17,650 bases of DNA, taken from assembly GCA_043778315.1 (NCBI GenBank), contig JAYWGJ010000348.1:1-17650 (forward strand). The letters run 5' to 3'. A program made the translations under genes and the position numbers. This document shows positions 1 to 7,725 of the stretch, piece after piece. How positions within the stretch are numbered: the first letter of the stretch is position 1; the number at the start of each line of letters is the position of its first letter. Source of the DNA: JBEEMU01 sp043778315. GTDB taxonomy: Bacteria; Bacteroidota; Bacteroidia; Chitinophagales; Saprospiraceae. The notes under the pieces were generated by a model, which saw only the letters and a program-made list of their open reading frames with translations, was not told the origin of the DNA and did no database searches.

Positions 1-720
1 TGAGATGGTTCTTTTTCGCTTCTAATTTCGTATCTTTGGTGACTTCTGCTTGGAGTTGCAGTTCTACTTCTTTGATTTGCTTGGTAAAGAAGTCAAGACA
101 TTGTTTAAATCGTTTGGCGGTTTCTTTAGCAATACTATTGGCGTGCGTTGCGGCGTGTACTTGATTTTAAACTATGTTTTTTTCGGCTATTAAGATTTGC
201 CACTCGCGAGTTAAATGCTTGATAGTCAATAGCGTATCGCTCAGTTTGACTTACACGGGTAACTGTCATTCTAGTCCCATTAGGGCTAAAATCTGTGCAT
301 CAGCCTTATCGTTTTTGCTCTTCGCGTTGAGGCTTTTCGCATACGCTTTGGTCTGCGAGGGCAGCAAAACGGCAACCGAATAGGCTTTGTCATGCAGGAA
401 ATGACAGACCGACTCGTGGTATATGCCCGTTGCTTCATCACAACGATTAAGCCGTTGGGTACGTCTTTTTTGGTGTGCTTTTTGAGCGTCGCCTCGATGC
501 TTATCCAGCCCGTTTTCGTATTTTTTACGTTTTTTTTGTGCTACGATTCGCGCACTGTTATCGCTCAACCGCTCCTACAGGCAGACCTGCAAACTGTCTT
601 TGGCCACATCTAAGGCAAGACATTGCTTGAGTACCGTTGCTTTACGCGCTGGCGTACCTTTGCCTTTGGGCGTAGCTTTTTTTGGCGGCGCAACCGCATT
701 AACTTCGCTTTTTATACTTG
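1..720 (-). pseudogene. Decayed IS110-family transposase, N-terminal half, cut by window edge
   Basis: Reading the minus strand from about 720 to 1 gives the N-terminal half of an IS110-family DEDD transposase. Visible pieces are CLALDVAKDSLQVCL (about 575-625, the first catalytic-Asp motif), a segment in the +1 frame ending GLIVVM (about 440-520), EATGIYHES (about 411-440), a stretch ending KNDKADAQILALMGLE (269 upward), and LTREW plus a coiled-coil-like linker down to base 1. The gene is dead: there are in-frame stops at 575-577 (TAG), 266-268 (TGA), 251-253 (TAA) and 167-169 (TAA), and two compensating frameshifts, one in the T-runs near 519-537 and one near 437-441 where one G of a GAA codon seems lost. 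No intact start codon is visible. The C-terminal Ser-containing domain would lie outside the window. Family assignment rests on motif order and recalled family sequence. Confidence 0.88.
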
Positions 721-1138
721 CGATAGCTGTTGTACTTTGTTGTTTGACGGGTTTTTTCCGTGATTAAAATGATTAAAAAATTCGATAAAATTTGGTCACC
801 CGAACAAGAAAAAGATAAAGTGTAGTTTCTTCAACGCCTTTTCTCGCACGATATACTGACTATTTGCTACAAGAACGAAGCCTCGGGGTCACCAAACGTC
901 TTAGGTACTATTCTGGCTCTAAAAAACTGACATAAAAAGAGGCATTTCCTTTTAGTTCTACATGACTTGCGCCTGTTTTGACAAGTTCATGCGCGCTCTT
1001 TATCCCTGTAATAATACAACTTTTGTTACTTTTTTACCACTTTTTATTCAATTTTATTCTTACACCACAAAGATACGAGACAAGTCAGAATACAGTAACT
1101 TACTTTGGACGCGTTCCTTAGTTGGCTAAGTCAATAAA
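721..1138. other. Non-coding stretch upstream of the IS110 relic
   Basis: No supportable gene is seen. On the minus strand a short open stretch (about 917-1040) reads IITGIKSAHELVKTG and continues for about 40 residues before a stop; it looks protein-like but has no start codon and I do not recognise it. A TATCTTTG box, matching the Bacteroidota -7 consensus, lies on the minus strand at 1068-1075 without a clear -33 partner. If the IS110 relic was once complete, its non-coding left end, which in some IS110 elements encodes the bridge RNA, would fall here; no end could be defined. Bases 1079-1120 resemble 4975-5015. Confidence 0.35.
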
Positions 1139-1352
1139 AACGCCGTTAGGCGTTATATGTTGGTTGCAAAATGATAGCGAAAATGACACTAAAATGCCAT
1201 TAGATGAACAAGCGAAAAGCAAGAAAACTTGCTTTTGCGGCGTGGACTAGCGTAGCGCATATATCGGTAAAAAAACAACCAATATATCATTTCTACGGAG
1301 TTTTACGAACCTTTTATCCAACATTTCTACCGATATATTGCCCTTACAGGGC
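1139..1352. repeat. Cluster of short palindrome-plus-tail intergenic repeats
   Basis: At least four copies share one design: a short palindrome followed by a tail like ATATATCGGTAGAAA. Plus-strand copies: AACGCC-GTTA-GGCGTT at 1139-1154 followed by ATATGTTGGTTG, and GCG-TAG-CGC at 1250-1258 followed by ATATATCGGTAAAAA. Minus-strand copies: a degenerate one over about 1277-1305 with tail ATATATTGGTTG, and one at about 1320-1352 with palindrome GCCCT-TAC-AGGGC followed by AATATATCGGTAGAAA. A further hairpin AAAAGCAAG-AAAA-CTTGCTTTT lies at 1215-1236. I recall similar elements as widespread in Bacteroidota intergenic DNA; their function is unknown to me. The cluster sits between the IS relic and the 3' end of the 663-residue glycosyltransferase. 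Confidence 0.7.
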
Positions 1353-1550
1353 TTATAATATAAGGGTTAGTCAATTAATATATAATTCCGATTTGCAATA
1401 AACTATTTTGGGCATCAGAGCCTGGCTCATACCTGTCTGACCAGGGTGGGTCACCATGAATACAGCTTATGAACACAGTCACGACCAAGCAGCATAGAAA
1501 AACTTGTTTCAAAATATAAAGATTTTGGTTATAAAATTTTTACTTTCTCT

Positions 1551-3542
1551 TCATTCCAATCCTCTCGGACGGTTTCCCAAACTACGCCAGCTGCGCCACA
1601 TAACCTCGAGGTCGCTTGCGGTCGTATAATCTTTCGCGTACAGAAAACTGAGGTGCGCCCGCGTCGGCGCGTCGAGCGTGAGGTCGGCGTGTGCGTCGGC
1701 AGGCGACAAAACGGCAGGGCGCAGTTTCGGCAGCGTATCGGTCGCGTTTTCGCGCTCATAACCGACCCACGTTTTTTGTGCCAACAAAACGAAAAAAATA
1801 TTTTTTATAAATGAAAACGGATTTTTTATAAAAAAAACAAGTAAAATACTTGAAAAAAACAATAAAATACTTGAAATTACATCAAAAAACCGCTTATTTC
1901 TCTGATTTATCGGCGTAGCGATTTGGTAACTGATTTCGAAAGTATAGAGTTCGCCCGAGCTGTTTTTGTCGCTACTACCAATAATACTCCAACTTTCTGG
2001 CGGCACTATTTTGTATTCTACGGCTGTGCCGAGCCGCGACATCGTGCGCATAATCGTTTCGGAAGGTATGTTTTTGGCACAAAAAATGATTTCATTTATT
2101 TTATAAATCCGCACCATTTCGTCCAACTGCTCGGTAGTGCCGAGGTAGTTTTTGGGCGATAACGCCACCGTTTCGGCAGCTGCCACGTTGCCAATCAAAT
2201 TCGTTTTTACGAGGCTCTGATTGAGTAGCGTTTGCACGCGCTCGCGCTCTTCGGTATCGGCGACAAGCAGCGTATTTTTTATCGCTTCGCTGCCAATATT
2301 AATATTGCGGTAACGCAAAAAATGCGCCACAAACCGCAACAACGGCAGCGCGATTGATGCCCAAACCGCGCCCAAAACCACCAACGCACGAGAAGAGCGA
2401 TACTCGAGTTCGAGCAACCCGTACACTGCCAAAAGCAGCACCGAACCAACCATAATTCCGCGTAAGAGCCGCGAAATATTACCGCGTTCATCGTAGCCGC
2501 CGCTAATCCAAACACTTGTTAGCCAAATAAATATATATAATGGAAAATTAATATATAATATCGCTTCGCTATAATACGCCGAGCTGTGATATACGTTATT
2601 TGCCCAAAAATTCTTTAAGAAAATCAAGCCGCCAAACAAAATTACGGCATCTAAAAACGGCAAATATGCCTGCGCAAACCAATTGCGTAGTAGCGTAATT
2701 GCTGCGCGAAAATAGATAGCCGCTTGCAGCAACGCGACAAATAAACTGCCCGAAGTACCCGAAAAATGCTTGCGCGCAAAAATAATCATCGCCTCGTAAA
2801 ACGTGCGCACATAGTTCAAACTGCCTTTTTTGGTACTTTCGCCTTTGTAGTGAATAATGGTGCTGTCGGCAAAATAGTAGTTGCGGTAGCCGCCTTGCAC
2901 TATCCGATACGAGAGATCGATGTCTTCGCCGTACATAAAAAATGCCTCGTCGAGTAAGCCTACTTTATCGAGCGCGGCACGCCGCATCAGCATAAATGCA
3001 CCCGCAAGTACGTCTATTTCGCAGTTTTCGTGTTCGCTGTAAAAGCCCAAATAATAGTGATTAAACAGCCGCGACTTAGGAAAAATAGCCGATAAACCCA
3101 CCGTTTTGCAAAACGCGACCCACGGCGACGGAAACCCGCGCTTACTTTCGGGCAGAAAAACGCCGCTCCCGTCTATCATTCTGATGCCAAGTCCGCCCGC
3201 GTCAGGGCGCGCCTCCATGAACGCGATAGTTTGGTGAAAAGTGTCCTCCTGAACGACCGTATCGGGATTCAGCAGTAGCACATATTTGCCTTTGCTGACG
3301 CGAATTGCTTGATTATTAGCGACCGAAAAGCCCGTATTTTGCTTGTTCGCAATCAAAATCACTTCGGGGAATTTCTCGCGCACCATTTCGCAAGACGTAT
3401 CAACCGAGTTATTATCGACCACAAAAACCTCCGCCGACAAACCCTCCGTTGCCTTACGCACCGCGTACAATGCCTGCTCCAAAAAGTAGCGGACGTTGTA
3501 ATTGACGATAATTATGGATAAAATGGGCGTATGCTGATTCAC
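1551..3542 (-). CDS. GT2 glycosyltransferase fused to a degenerate sugar-transferase-like module
   Basis: 663 residues. Residues 8-260 are a GT2 (GT-A fold) glycosyltransferase of the rhamnosyltransferase type: IIIVNYN near 10-16, VVDNNS 41-46, the metal-binding NPD at 92-94, and YGEDIDLSYR at 204-213. About four hydrophobic segments follow (roughly 265-405). Residues 423-545 resemble the Rossmann-like CoA-binding_3 domain of polyprenyl-phosphate sugar transferases, ending in NKRFFDVISSILLFF (549-563), which looks like the start of a bacterial sugar-transferase domain with its membrane hairpin. The usual KFRSM-type and catalytic Asp-Glu segments are not recognisable after it; only a tail ending DLEVMWRSWRSLG (644-656) recalls the family C-terminus. 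It probably adds sugars to a lipid-linked or surface glycan at the inner membrane. Translation must begin at GTG 3542, since an in-frame TAG lies just upstream and the first ATG is about 50 codons in. It is divergent from the patatin gene. Confidence 0.85.
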   Translation of the reverse strand: MNQHTPILSIIIVNYNVRYFLEQALYAVRKATEGLSAEVFVVDNNSVDTSCEMVREKFPEVILIANKQNTGFSVANNQAIRVSKGKYVLLLNPDTVVQEDTFHQTIAFMEARPDAGGLGIRMIDGSGVFLPESKRGFPSPWVAFCKTVGLSAIFPKSRLFNHYYLGFYSEHENCEIDVLAGAFMLMRRAALDKVGLLDEAFFMYGEDIDLSYRIVQGGYRNYYFADSTIIHYKGESTKKGSLNYVRTFYEAMIIFARKHFSGTSGSLFVALLQAAIYFRAAITLLRNWFAQAYLPFLDAVILFGGLIFLKNFWANNVYHSSAYYSEAILYINFPLYIFIWLTSVWISGGYDERGNISRLLRGIMVGSVLLLAVYGLLELEYRSSRALVVLGAVWASIALPLLRFVAHFLRYRNINIGSEAIKNTLLVADTEERERVQTLLNQSLVKTNLIGNVAAAETVALSPKNYLGTTEQLDEMVRIYKINEIIFCAKNIPSETIMRTMSRLGTAVEYKIVPPESWSIIGSSDKNSSGELYTFEISYQIATPINQRNKRFFDVISSILLFFSSILLVFFIKNPFSFIKNIFFVLLAQKTWVGYERENATDTLPKLRPAVLSPADAHADLTLDAPTRAHLSFLYAKDYTTASDLEVMWRSWRSLGNRPRGLE

Positions 3543-3572
3543 AAAAGCAAAGTTCTATAAAAAAATAATAAC

Positions 3573-3603
3573 TTTGTGAAATAAATTTATTACCCTATCT
3601 TTG
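3573..3603 (+). promoter_or_regulatory. Bacteroidota-type promoter for the patatin gene
   Basis: A TTTG -33 box (3573-3576) and a TATCTTTG -7 box (3596-3603) are separated by 19 bp, matching the Bacteroidota sigma-A consensus TTTG / 19-21 bp / TAnnTTTG. Transcription would start near 3610, leaving a leader of about 120 nt before ATG 3732. A second -7 match, TAACTTTG (3569-3576), overlaps the -33 box and has no partner of its own. This is the best promoter in the window. No equally good promoter is seen for the divergent glycosyltransferase gene. Confidence 0.75.
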
Positions 3604-3731
3604 CAAAATACTATATTATTACAATAAAATATATAAAATTTTGATAATCAGACTATTAGCTCATTTTTTATAATCTTAGTATCAAAATAATAAAACTTTA
3701 ATTTCTCGAAATCTTTAAAATCATTACCACA

Positions 3732-4811
3732 ATGGCAAAATTACGCATTTTATCCATCGACGGCGGCGGCACACGCGGCATGATTCCCGCTACTATTTTA
3801 GCACTTTTGCAACGCGATACAGGCAAACACCCCACCGAGTTATTCGACGTTTTTACGGGTACTTCTACGGGCGGCATCATTGTTGCGGGGCTTGCGGCGG
3901 GCGTAAACCCGAGCGTTATGGCGGATATTTATACCGAAAAATCGAGTTTTATTTTTGGTGGCGGCGGCTTTCGCGAAACGTTTAACCTCTTCCGTTCCAA
4001 ACACACGAACGAAAATCTGCGCACCGCGCTGACCGAAGTTTTGGGCGACCTGACAATGGGCGATATACACGCAAAATACAATAACCTCAACGAAGCACCA
4101 CAAAAAGTGTTTATGATTAACGCTTTTGACCTCGCGCCGATGCAAAATTTTTTGCGCCTCAATACCAAAACGGGCATCGAGGAGATAGTCGCCGAACCCG
4201 TCAATTTCCGCCCGACGGTGTTTAACTCCTGCTTTCAGCGCGACCAAAAATTGAAGATGGTGGACGTAGCGTTGCGGTCGTCGGCGGGTCCGTCGTACCT
4301 GCCTATACATCAGATGCACACCGACGGCGGCGTAGGTATGAACCACCCTGCTATGTCGGCGGTTGCGTTTGCTATCAATAAAAACAAGGCGAATATGATA
4401 GACACCGATGCGCGCCGCACCGATACCGCGATGAAGGGTTTGGGCTACGATATGCAAGACCTGCACGTCCTTTCGCTCGGAACGGGTACGTCAAACTCGT
4501 CGTACCTCAAAGATTTGGACGTGGCGGACGGCGACAAAGGCAGCTTGTTTTGGGCAACGCGGATTGCCGATATTTTGACGGAATCAAATATGCAAGTTTC
4601 CGAATATTATGTACGCCAGGTGTTGGATAAAGACCAATATATGCGCATTCAATTCAACTTTAACGACCCAAAAGCGCCGTCCGAAATACGCGGTCGCGAT
4701 ATTTTATTAGACGAAACTAATCCGTTGATTCTGAACGGTTTAAAGAAATATGCAGAGCAATATTACGAAGAAAAACGCGCTACTATTTTGAGTTTTGTAA
4801 GGAATGTGTAG
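3732..4811 (+). CDS. Patatin-like phospholipase
   Basis: 359 residues. It has the whole patatin signature: oxyanion-hole glycine loop DGGGTRG (10-16), nucleophile elbow GTSTGG with Ser45 (43-48), and the second dyad residue Asp198 in DGG (198-200). These form the Ser-Asp catalytic dyad of patatin-family lipid acyl hydrolases, which release fatty acids from membrane phospholipids. There is no signal peptide and no membrane segment, so the protein is probably cytoplasmic. Length fits single-domain bacterial patatins. ATG 3732 lies three codons before the conserved beta-strand, and an A-rich leader precedes it. Its own promoter lies at 3573-3603, and the MITE-like element starts 4 bp after its stop. 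Stand-alone bacterial patatins have varied or unknown roles. Some act as effectors in CBASS defence, but no nucleotidyltransferase gene is nearby, so housekeeping lipid turnover or an orphan role is equally possible. Confidence 0.92.
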   Translation: MAKLRILSIDGGGTRGMIPATILALLQRDTGKHPTELFDVFTGTSTGGIIVAGLAAGVNPSVMADIYTEKSSFIFGGGGFRETFNLFRSKHTNENLRTALTEVLGDLTMGDIHAKYNNLNEAPQKVFMINAFDLAPMQNFLRLNTKTGIEEIVAEPVNFRPTVFNSCFQRDQKLKMVDVALRSSAGPSYLPIHQMHTDGGVGMNHPAMSAVAFAINKNKANMIDTDARRTDTAMKGLGYDMQDLHVLSLGTGTSNSSYLKDLDVADGDKGSLFWATRIADILTESNMQVSEYYVRQVLDKDQYMRIQFNFNDPKAPSEIRGRDILLDETNPLILNGLKKYAEQYYEEKRATILSFVRNV

Positions 4812-4814
4812 AAT

Positions 4815-4998
4815 TTAAGTTGGACAGATTTTTACACAGGATTTTGCTTCAAGACAAGGAACGAAATAAGGGTCGTAGCCGAGCTGCTTCGCAGCGTTCA
4901 CAACATAAGAAGCCATTTCTATGGCTTCTTATTCGCTCATGTTACTTATTGAGTGAAGCAGTATTGAAGTGAAAGACAAGTCAAAATGTCCAACTTAA
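4815..4998. mobile_element. MITE-like element with 12-bp perfect terminal inverted repeats
   Basis: TTAAGTTGGACA at 4815-4826 is repeated exactly inverted (TGTCCAACTTAA) at 4987-4998, bounding 184 bp without any coding potential. Inside are a perfect 12-bp stem with TTCT loop (ATAAGAAGCCAT at 4905-4916, ATGGCTTCTTAT at 4921-4932) and a smaller hairpin GCTGC-TTC-GCAGC at about 4883-4895. If the target was TTAA, the terminal repeats would be GTTGGACA with a TTAA duplication; other readings are possible. The strong stem could also serve as terminator for the patatin gene. No transposase with matching ends is in the window, so mobility is inferred from structure only. Confidence 0.6.
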
Positions 4999-5061
4999 GT
5001 TTTACGCGTTCCTAAACGACGCGAACCAATAAATAAGAAATTTTTTAGTATAAATACGCTT

Positions 5062-6282
5062 ATGTCCAAACCTATCAGTATTCCGAATTTCCTCGCCAAA
5101 TCGGGCTTGATGCCGCAAGAGGAGACCTTAGCGATACCGTATCGCAGCCATAATTTATTTATTGGTTTGCCCAAAGAGTCCTCCACCAACGAAAACCGCG
5201 TTGCCTTAGTGCCTGCGTCGGTCGCTACCTTAGTGGCGGCAGGGCATCGAATAGTGATAGAAATGGGTGCGGGCGAACGCTCCAAATTCACGGATTTGGA
5301 GTATTCGGAGGCAGGCGCAGAGATTGCGTACAGCCAAGAAGAGGTTTTTCGTGCCGATATTATACTCAAAGTCGCGCCCATACATATAGATGATGTCGAT
5401 TATTTGCGTCCCAACCAAATCGTCGTCGCGCCCATACACGTCCCCACGCTCACGCACGAAATCATCACGCGGCTGAAACAAAAACGGGTCATCGCCGTAG
5501 CGATGGACTACATTAAAGACGTGTCGGGCGCGTTTCCGTTTATCCGCGCCGTGAGCGAAATAGCGGGCATATCGGCAGTACTCACCGCCGCCGAACTGCT
5601 CAGTAATGCGGCGAACGGTCGCGGCGTGTTGCTCGGCGGTATTTCGGGCGTTCCGTCTGCCAAAGTCGTGATTATCGGCGCGGGCGTAGTAGCGGAATGT
5701 GCAGCGCGCACTGCACTCGGTTTGGGCGCGGAAGTGCATATCTTTGATAATAATATTTACAAATTGATGCGCATTCAGCACCACCTCAACCGCCAAATGT
5801 TCACCTCTACGCTCAACCCAAAAGTACTCGAACAAGACATTATCAATGCCGACGTTGTCATCGGCGCGCTCCATTCCAAAACAGGACGAACGCCCGTTGT
5901 AGTGAGCGAAACGACCATTAGTAAGATGCGTCGCGGCGCAATAATCATAGATGCGAGCATCGACCAAGGCGGTGTTTTTGCTACTTCGCGCATCACTTCC
6001 CACGAAAAACCAACCTTCACCGTTCACGACGTAATCCATTATTGCGTCCCAAATATCGCCTCTCGCGTGTCGCAAACCTCCTCTACGGCGGTCAGTAATA
6101 TCCTTACGCCGATGCTTTTTCAGGTATCGGACGCAGGTAGTTTCGAGTCGCTTATCATCGACGACCTCGGGTTCAGAAGCGGCGTTTACACCTACAAAGG
6201 CTGCCTTACGAATCAACATATCGGCGAGCGGTTTCAGATGAAATCAACCGAACTCAGTTTATTATTGACCAACAGTTTTTAA
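5062..6282 (+). CDS. ald: Alanine dehydrogenase
   Basis: 406 residues. Catalyses reversible NAD-dependent oxidative deamination of L-alanine to pyruvate and ammonia in the cytoplasm. The IGLPKES strand at 34-40 and R46 in ENRVAL match the family N-terminus. The expected catalytic lysine and histidine are K103 (ILKVAP) and H126 (PIHVP). The Rossmann NAD site is IIGAGVVAECAARTALGLGA (204-223), with D229 as ribose-binding acid. IDASIDQGGVFATS (296-309) and CVPNIASRVSQTSSTAVSN (328-346) are the usual late motifs. Residues 1-32 extend beyond the classical Bacillus enzyme; I recall this as common in Bacteroidota homologues. The 3' part of the open frame is complete, ending TNSF. ATG 5062 is the only reasonable start. 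No good promoter is visible in the 63 bp between the MITE-like element and the start, so expression may depend on sequence in or before that element. Confidence 0.95.
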   Translation: MSKPISIPNFLAKSGLMPQEETLAIPYRSHNLFIGLPKESSTNENRVALVPASVATLVAAGHRIVIEMGAGERSKFTDLEYSEAGAEIAYSQEEVFRADIILKVAPIHIDDVDYLRPNQIVVAPIHVPTLTHEIITRLKQKRVIAVAMDYIKDVSGAFPFIRAVSEIAGISAVLTAAELLSNAANGRGVLLGGISGVPSAKVVIIGAGVVAECAARTALGLGAEVHIFDNNIYKLMRIQHHLNRQMFTSTLNPKVLEQDIINADVVIGALHSKTGRTPVVVSETTISKMRRGAIIIDASIDQGGVFATSRITSHEKPTFTVHDVIHYCVPNIASRVSQTSSTAVSNILTPMLFQVSDAGSFESLIIDDLGFRSGVYTYKGCLTNQHIGERFQMKSTELSLLLTNSF

Positions 6283-6594
6283 GTAGATGTCGCAAAATAA
6301 ACAAGGTTATCCGTAAAGCGCAATTTTAAAATAAACGTGCGTAGCAAACGTTTAGCTTTAAAATAAGCGAGGATTAGAACCGTGTTTATTTGCTGTCAGG
6401 TACTTAACTTTCAATTTTTGATTTCAATTCTTTGAAATGTAAACAATTTTACCCCAAATTGTCACAGTATTGTCAAATTATACAAAAAAAAGAACTCGAG
6501 GCAGCGTTGGACAATTTTTTTCGTTATATAAACGTAGGTATTATTAAATCAATATCTAATTTTATTTTCCCTATAACGATAAAACTTCCAAATT
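6283..6594. other. Intergenic region without a recognised gene
   Basis: Contains two near copies of TTTAAAATAA (about 6325 and 6354) and a weak hairpin AAACGT / ACGTTT (6333-6338, 6348-6353) that might help end the ald transcript. An open frame beginning at TTG 6432 runs through this stretch, but its second half lies out of frame over a more convincing small gene. No promoter with a clear TAnnTTTG box is visible. Confidence 0.5.
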
Positions 6595-6756
6595 ATGTTC
6601 ATTTTGACTATTTTGTACTTATTATTCACGTTCAACCTCATGGACGTACTCTCCGAAAGCGGCTTGACGAGCTACAAATCGCCGCGTTTTTGGGTAACAG
6701 TTGCCTCTTTGAGCGTCCTTTCGGGCGTTACTTTTTTCGGGTATTTTGCATCTTAA
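6595..6756 (+). CDS. Small membrane protein, 53 residues, unknown function
   Basis: An ATG at 6595 opens a 53-codon frame to TAA 6754-6756. Two hydrophobic segments, about residues 2-15 (FILTILYLLFTFNL) and 33-52 (ending TFFGYFAS), are joined by a short polar loop containing DVLSESGLTSYKSPRF. This pattern, a plausible two-helix inner-membrane hairpin with a basic residue pair before the second helix, is more protein-like than the overlapping longer frame. Codon choice in the last two thirds resembles panC. There is no Shine-Dalgarno site, as usual here; AAAACTTCC lies upstream. The terminator-like hairpin at 6810-6851 follows, so it may be a monocistronic gene. No family was recognised; homologues in related genomes would settle whether it is real. 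Confidence 0.55.
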   Translation: MFILTILYLLFTFNLMDVLSESGLTSYKSPRFWVTVASLSVLSGVTFFGYFAS

Positions 6757-6809
6757 TTTATTAAAAACACCGTCGCTAAACTTTTTTTTTCTATTTTGAT
6801 AGAAAACCC

Positions 6810-6852
6810 AAAAAACAGCTATACTTTTACACAAAAGTATAGCTGTTTTTTT
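6810..6852 (+). terminator. Perfect 19-bp hairpin plus T-run abutting the panC start codon
   Basis: AAAAAACAGCTATACTTTT (6810-6828), loop ACAC (6829-6832), then the exact complement AAAAGTATAGCTGTTTTTT (6833-6851). A run of seven T (6846-6852) ends the structure, and the panC ATG follows at 6853. The shape is that of an intrinsic terminator, and the A-run on the left would make it bidirectional. It most simply ends the 53-residue gene's transcript, but its position inside the panC initiation region means it could also act as an attenuator or block ribosome access. Confidence 0.8.
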
Positions 6853-7725
6853 ATGCAAATATTTACAACCGTCGCCGATTGGCAACAATTTTTACGCGCT
6901 CAACGCGGCAACAAACCGCACCAAAACGCAGCGCACTCAACCATCGGTTTTGTGCCGACAATGGGCGCGTTGCACGCAGGTCATATTTCGCTGCTCGAAC
7001 GAGCGCGAGTGGAGTGCAATATAGTCGCGTGCAGTATTTTTGTGAATCCAACGCAGTTCAACGACCCTGCCGACTTGCTCAAATACCCGCGACCGATAGC
7101 CGCAGACATAGCGATGCTCGAGCAAAGCGGCTGCGACGCGCTCTTGCTGCCGTCCGTCGCAGAAATTTACCCCGACGGGACGGTGTGGCGCAATCCATTT
7201 CAGTTTGGTGCGCTCACCAAAGTACTCGAGGGTGCGTTTCGCCCAGGACACTTCGACGGAATGGTGCAAGTGGTCAGCCGCTTGCTCCAAATAGTGCAAC
7301 CCGAGGCTATATATATGGGACAAAAAGATTTTCAGCAGCAAAGCATCGTGGCGGAGATGCTGCGGCAGCAAAAAAGCAGCGTCTGCTTAGTGTGCTGTCC
7401 GATAGTGCGCGAACCGAGCGGCTTAGCAATGTCGTCGCGAAATGTACGGCTCTCGAACGGCGCGCGCAGCGAAGCTGCCGCCATTCACAACGCGCTGCAA
7501 GCTGCCGCTTCCGACTATTCCGACGGCGTTTTGGCGCAAAGCCTACAACATAATATACAAGTGAAAATAAACGAAAATCCGCTTTTCTCGACCGATTATA
7601 TTGCGGTCGTCGATGGCGATACGCTGCTGCCGATAACCGAATTTAAGGCGCACCGACAAGCGGTTGTATGCGTTGCCATACGCGTAGAAGGCGTGCGATT
7701 ATTAGATAATATTATTTTGTTTTAA
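6853..7725 (+). CDS. panC: Pantothenate synthetase (pantoate--beta-alanine ligase)
   Basis: 290 residues from ATG 6853. Joins D-pantoate and beta-alanine with ATP through a pantoyl-adenylate, the last step of vitamin B5 and thus CoA precursor synthesis. Motifs in order: PTMGALHAGH (35-44, ATP-binding HIGH-type loop), FVNPTQF (63-69), GQKDFQQ (156-162, pantoate and ATP contacts), and REPSGLAMSSRN (187-198, KMSKS-like loop; most homologues have REXDGLAMSSRN, here Ser replaces Asp). The C-terminal beta-alanine domain ends with AIRVEGVRLLDN. Length is typical. A longer frame from TTG 6796 would run through the hairpin and give an odd 19-residue leader, so ATG 6853 is preferred. No panB or panD is adjacent. 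The leader is almost entirely the 6810-6851 hairpin, so the promoter and mode of initiation are unclear. Confidence 0.95.
   Translation: MQIFTTVADWQQFLRAQRGNKPHQNAAHSTIGFVPTMGALHAGHISLLERARVECNIVACSIFVNPTQFNDPADLLKYPRPIAADIAMLEQSGCDALLLPSVAEIYPDGTVWRNPFQFGALTKVLEGAFRPGHFDGMVQVVSRLLQIVQPEAIYMGQKDFQQQSIVAEMLRQQKSSVCLVCCPIVREPSGLAMSSRNVRLSNGARSEAAAIHNALQAAASDYSDGVLAQSLQHNIQVKINENPLFSTDYIAVVDGDTLLPITEFKAHRQAVVCVAIRVEGVRLLDNIILF

Noticed and set aside
266..568. Intact 100-residue gene
   Set aside because: It is one open piece of the broken IS110 transposase; family motifs continue on both sides beyond its stops, and the middle part is in another frame.
1204..1401. 65-residue plus-strand frame
   Set aside because: It lies entirely over the palindromic repeat cluster and its sequence follows the repeats.
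1410..1500. Possible structured RNA (CCTGG/CCAGG and GGTG/CACC stems)
   Set aside because: The stems are only 4-5 bp and match no RNA family I recognise; not enough to call a gene.
3732..4811. Patatin protein as a CBASS (CapV-type) anti-phage effector
   Set aside because: No CD-NTase, sensor or ancillary gene is adjacent; the neighbours are ald and a glycosyltransferase, and the gene has its own ordinary promoter.
5230..6219. 329-residue antisense frame within ald
   Set aside because: It is an antisense shadow of a well-supported gene; its composition is rich in Arg, His and Cys and it has no motifs.
6432..6764. 110-residue plus-strand protein starting at TTG
   Set aside because: Its first half is AT-driven and its second half reads the 53-residue membrane gene out of frame; no domain is visible.
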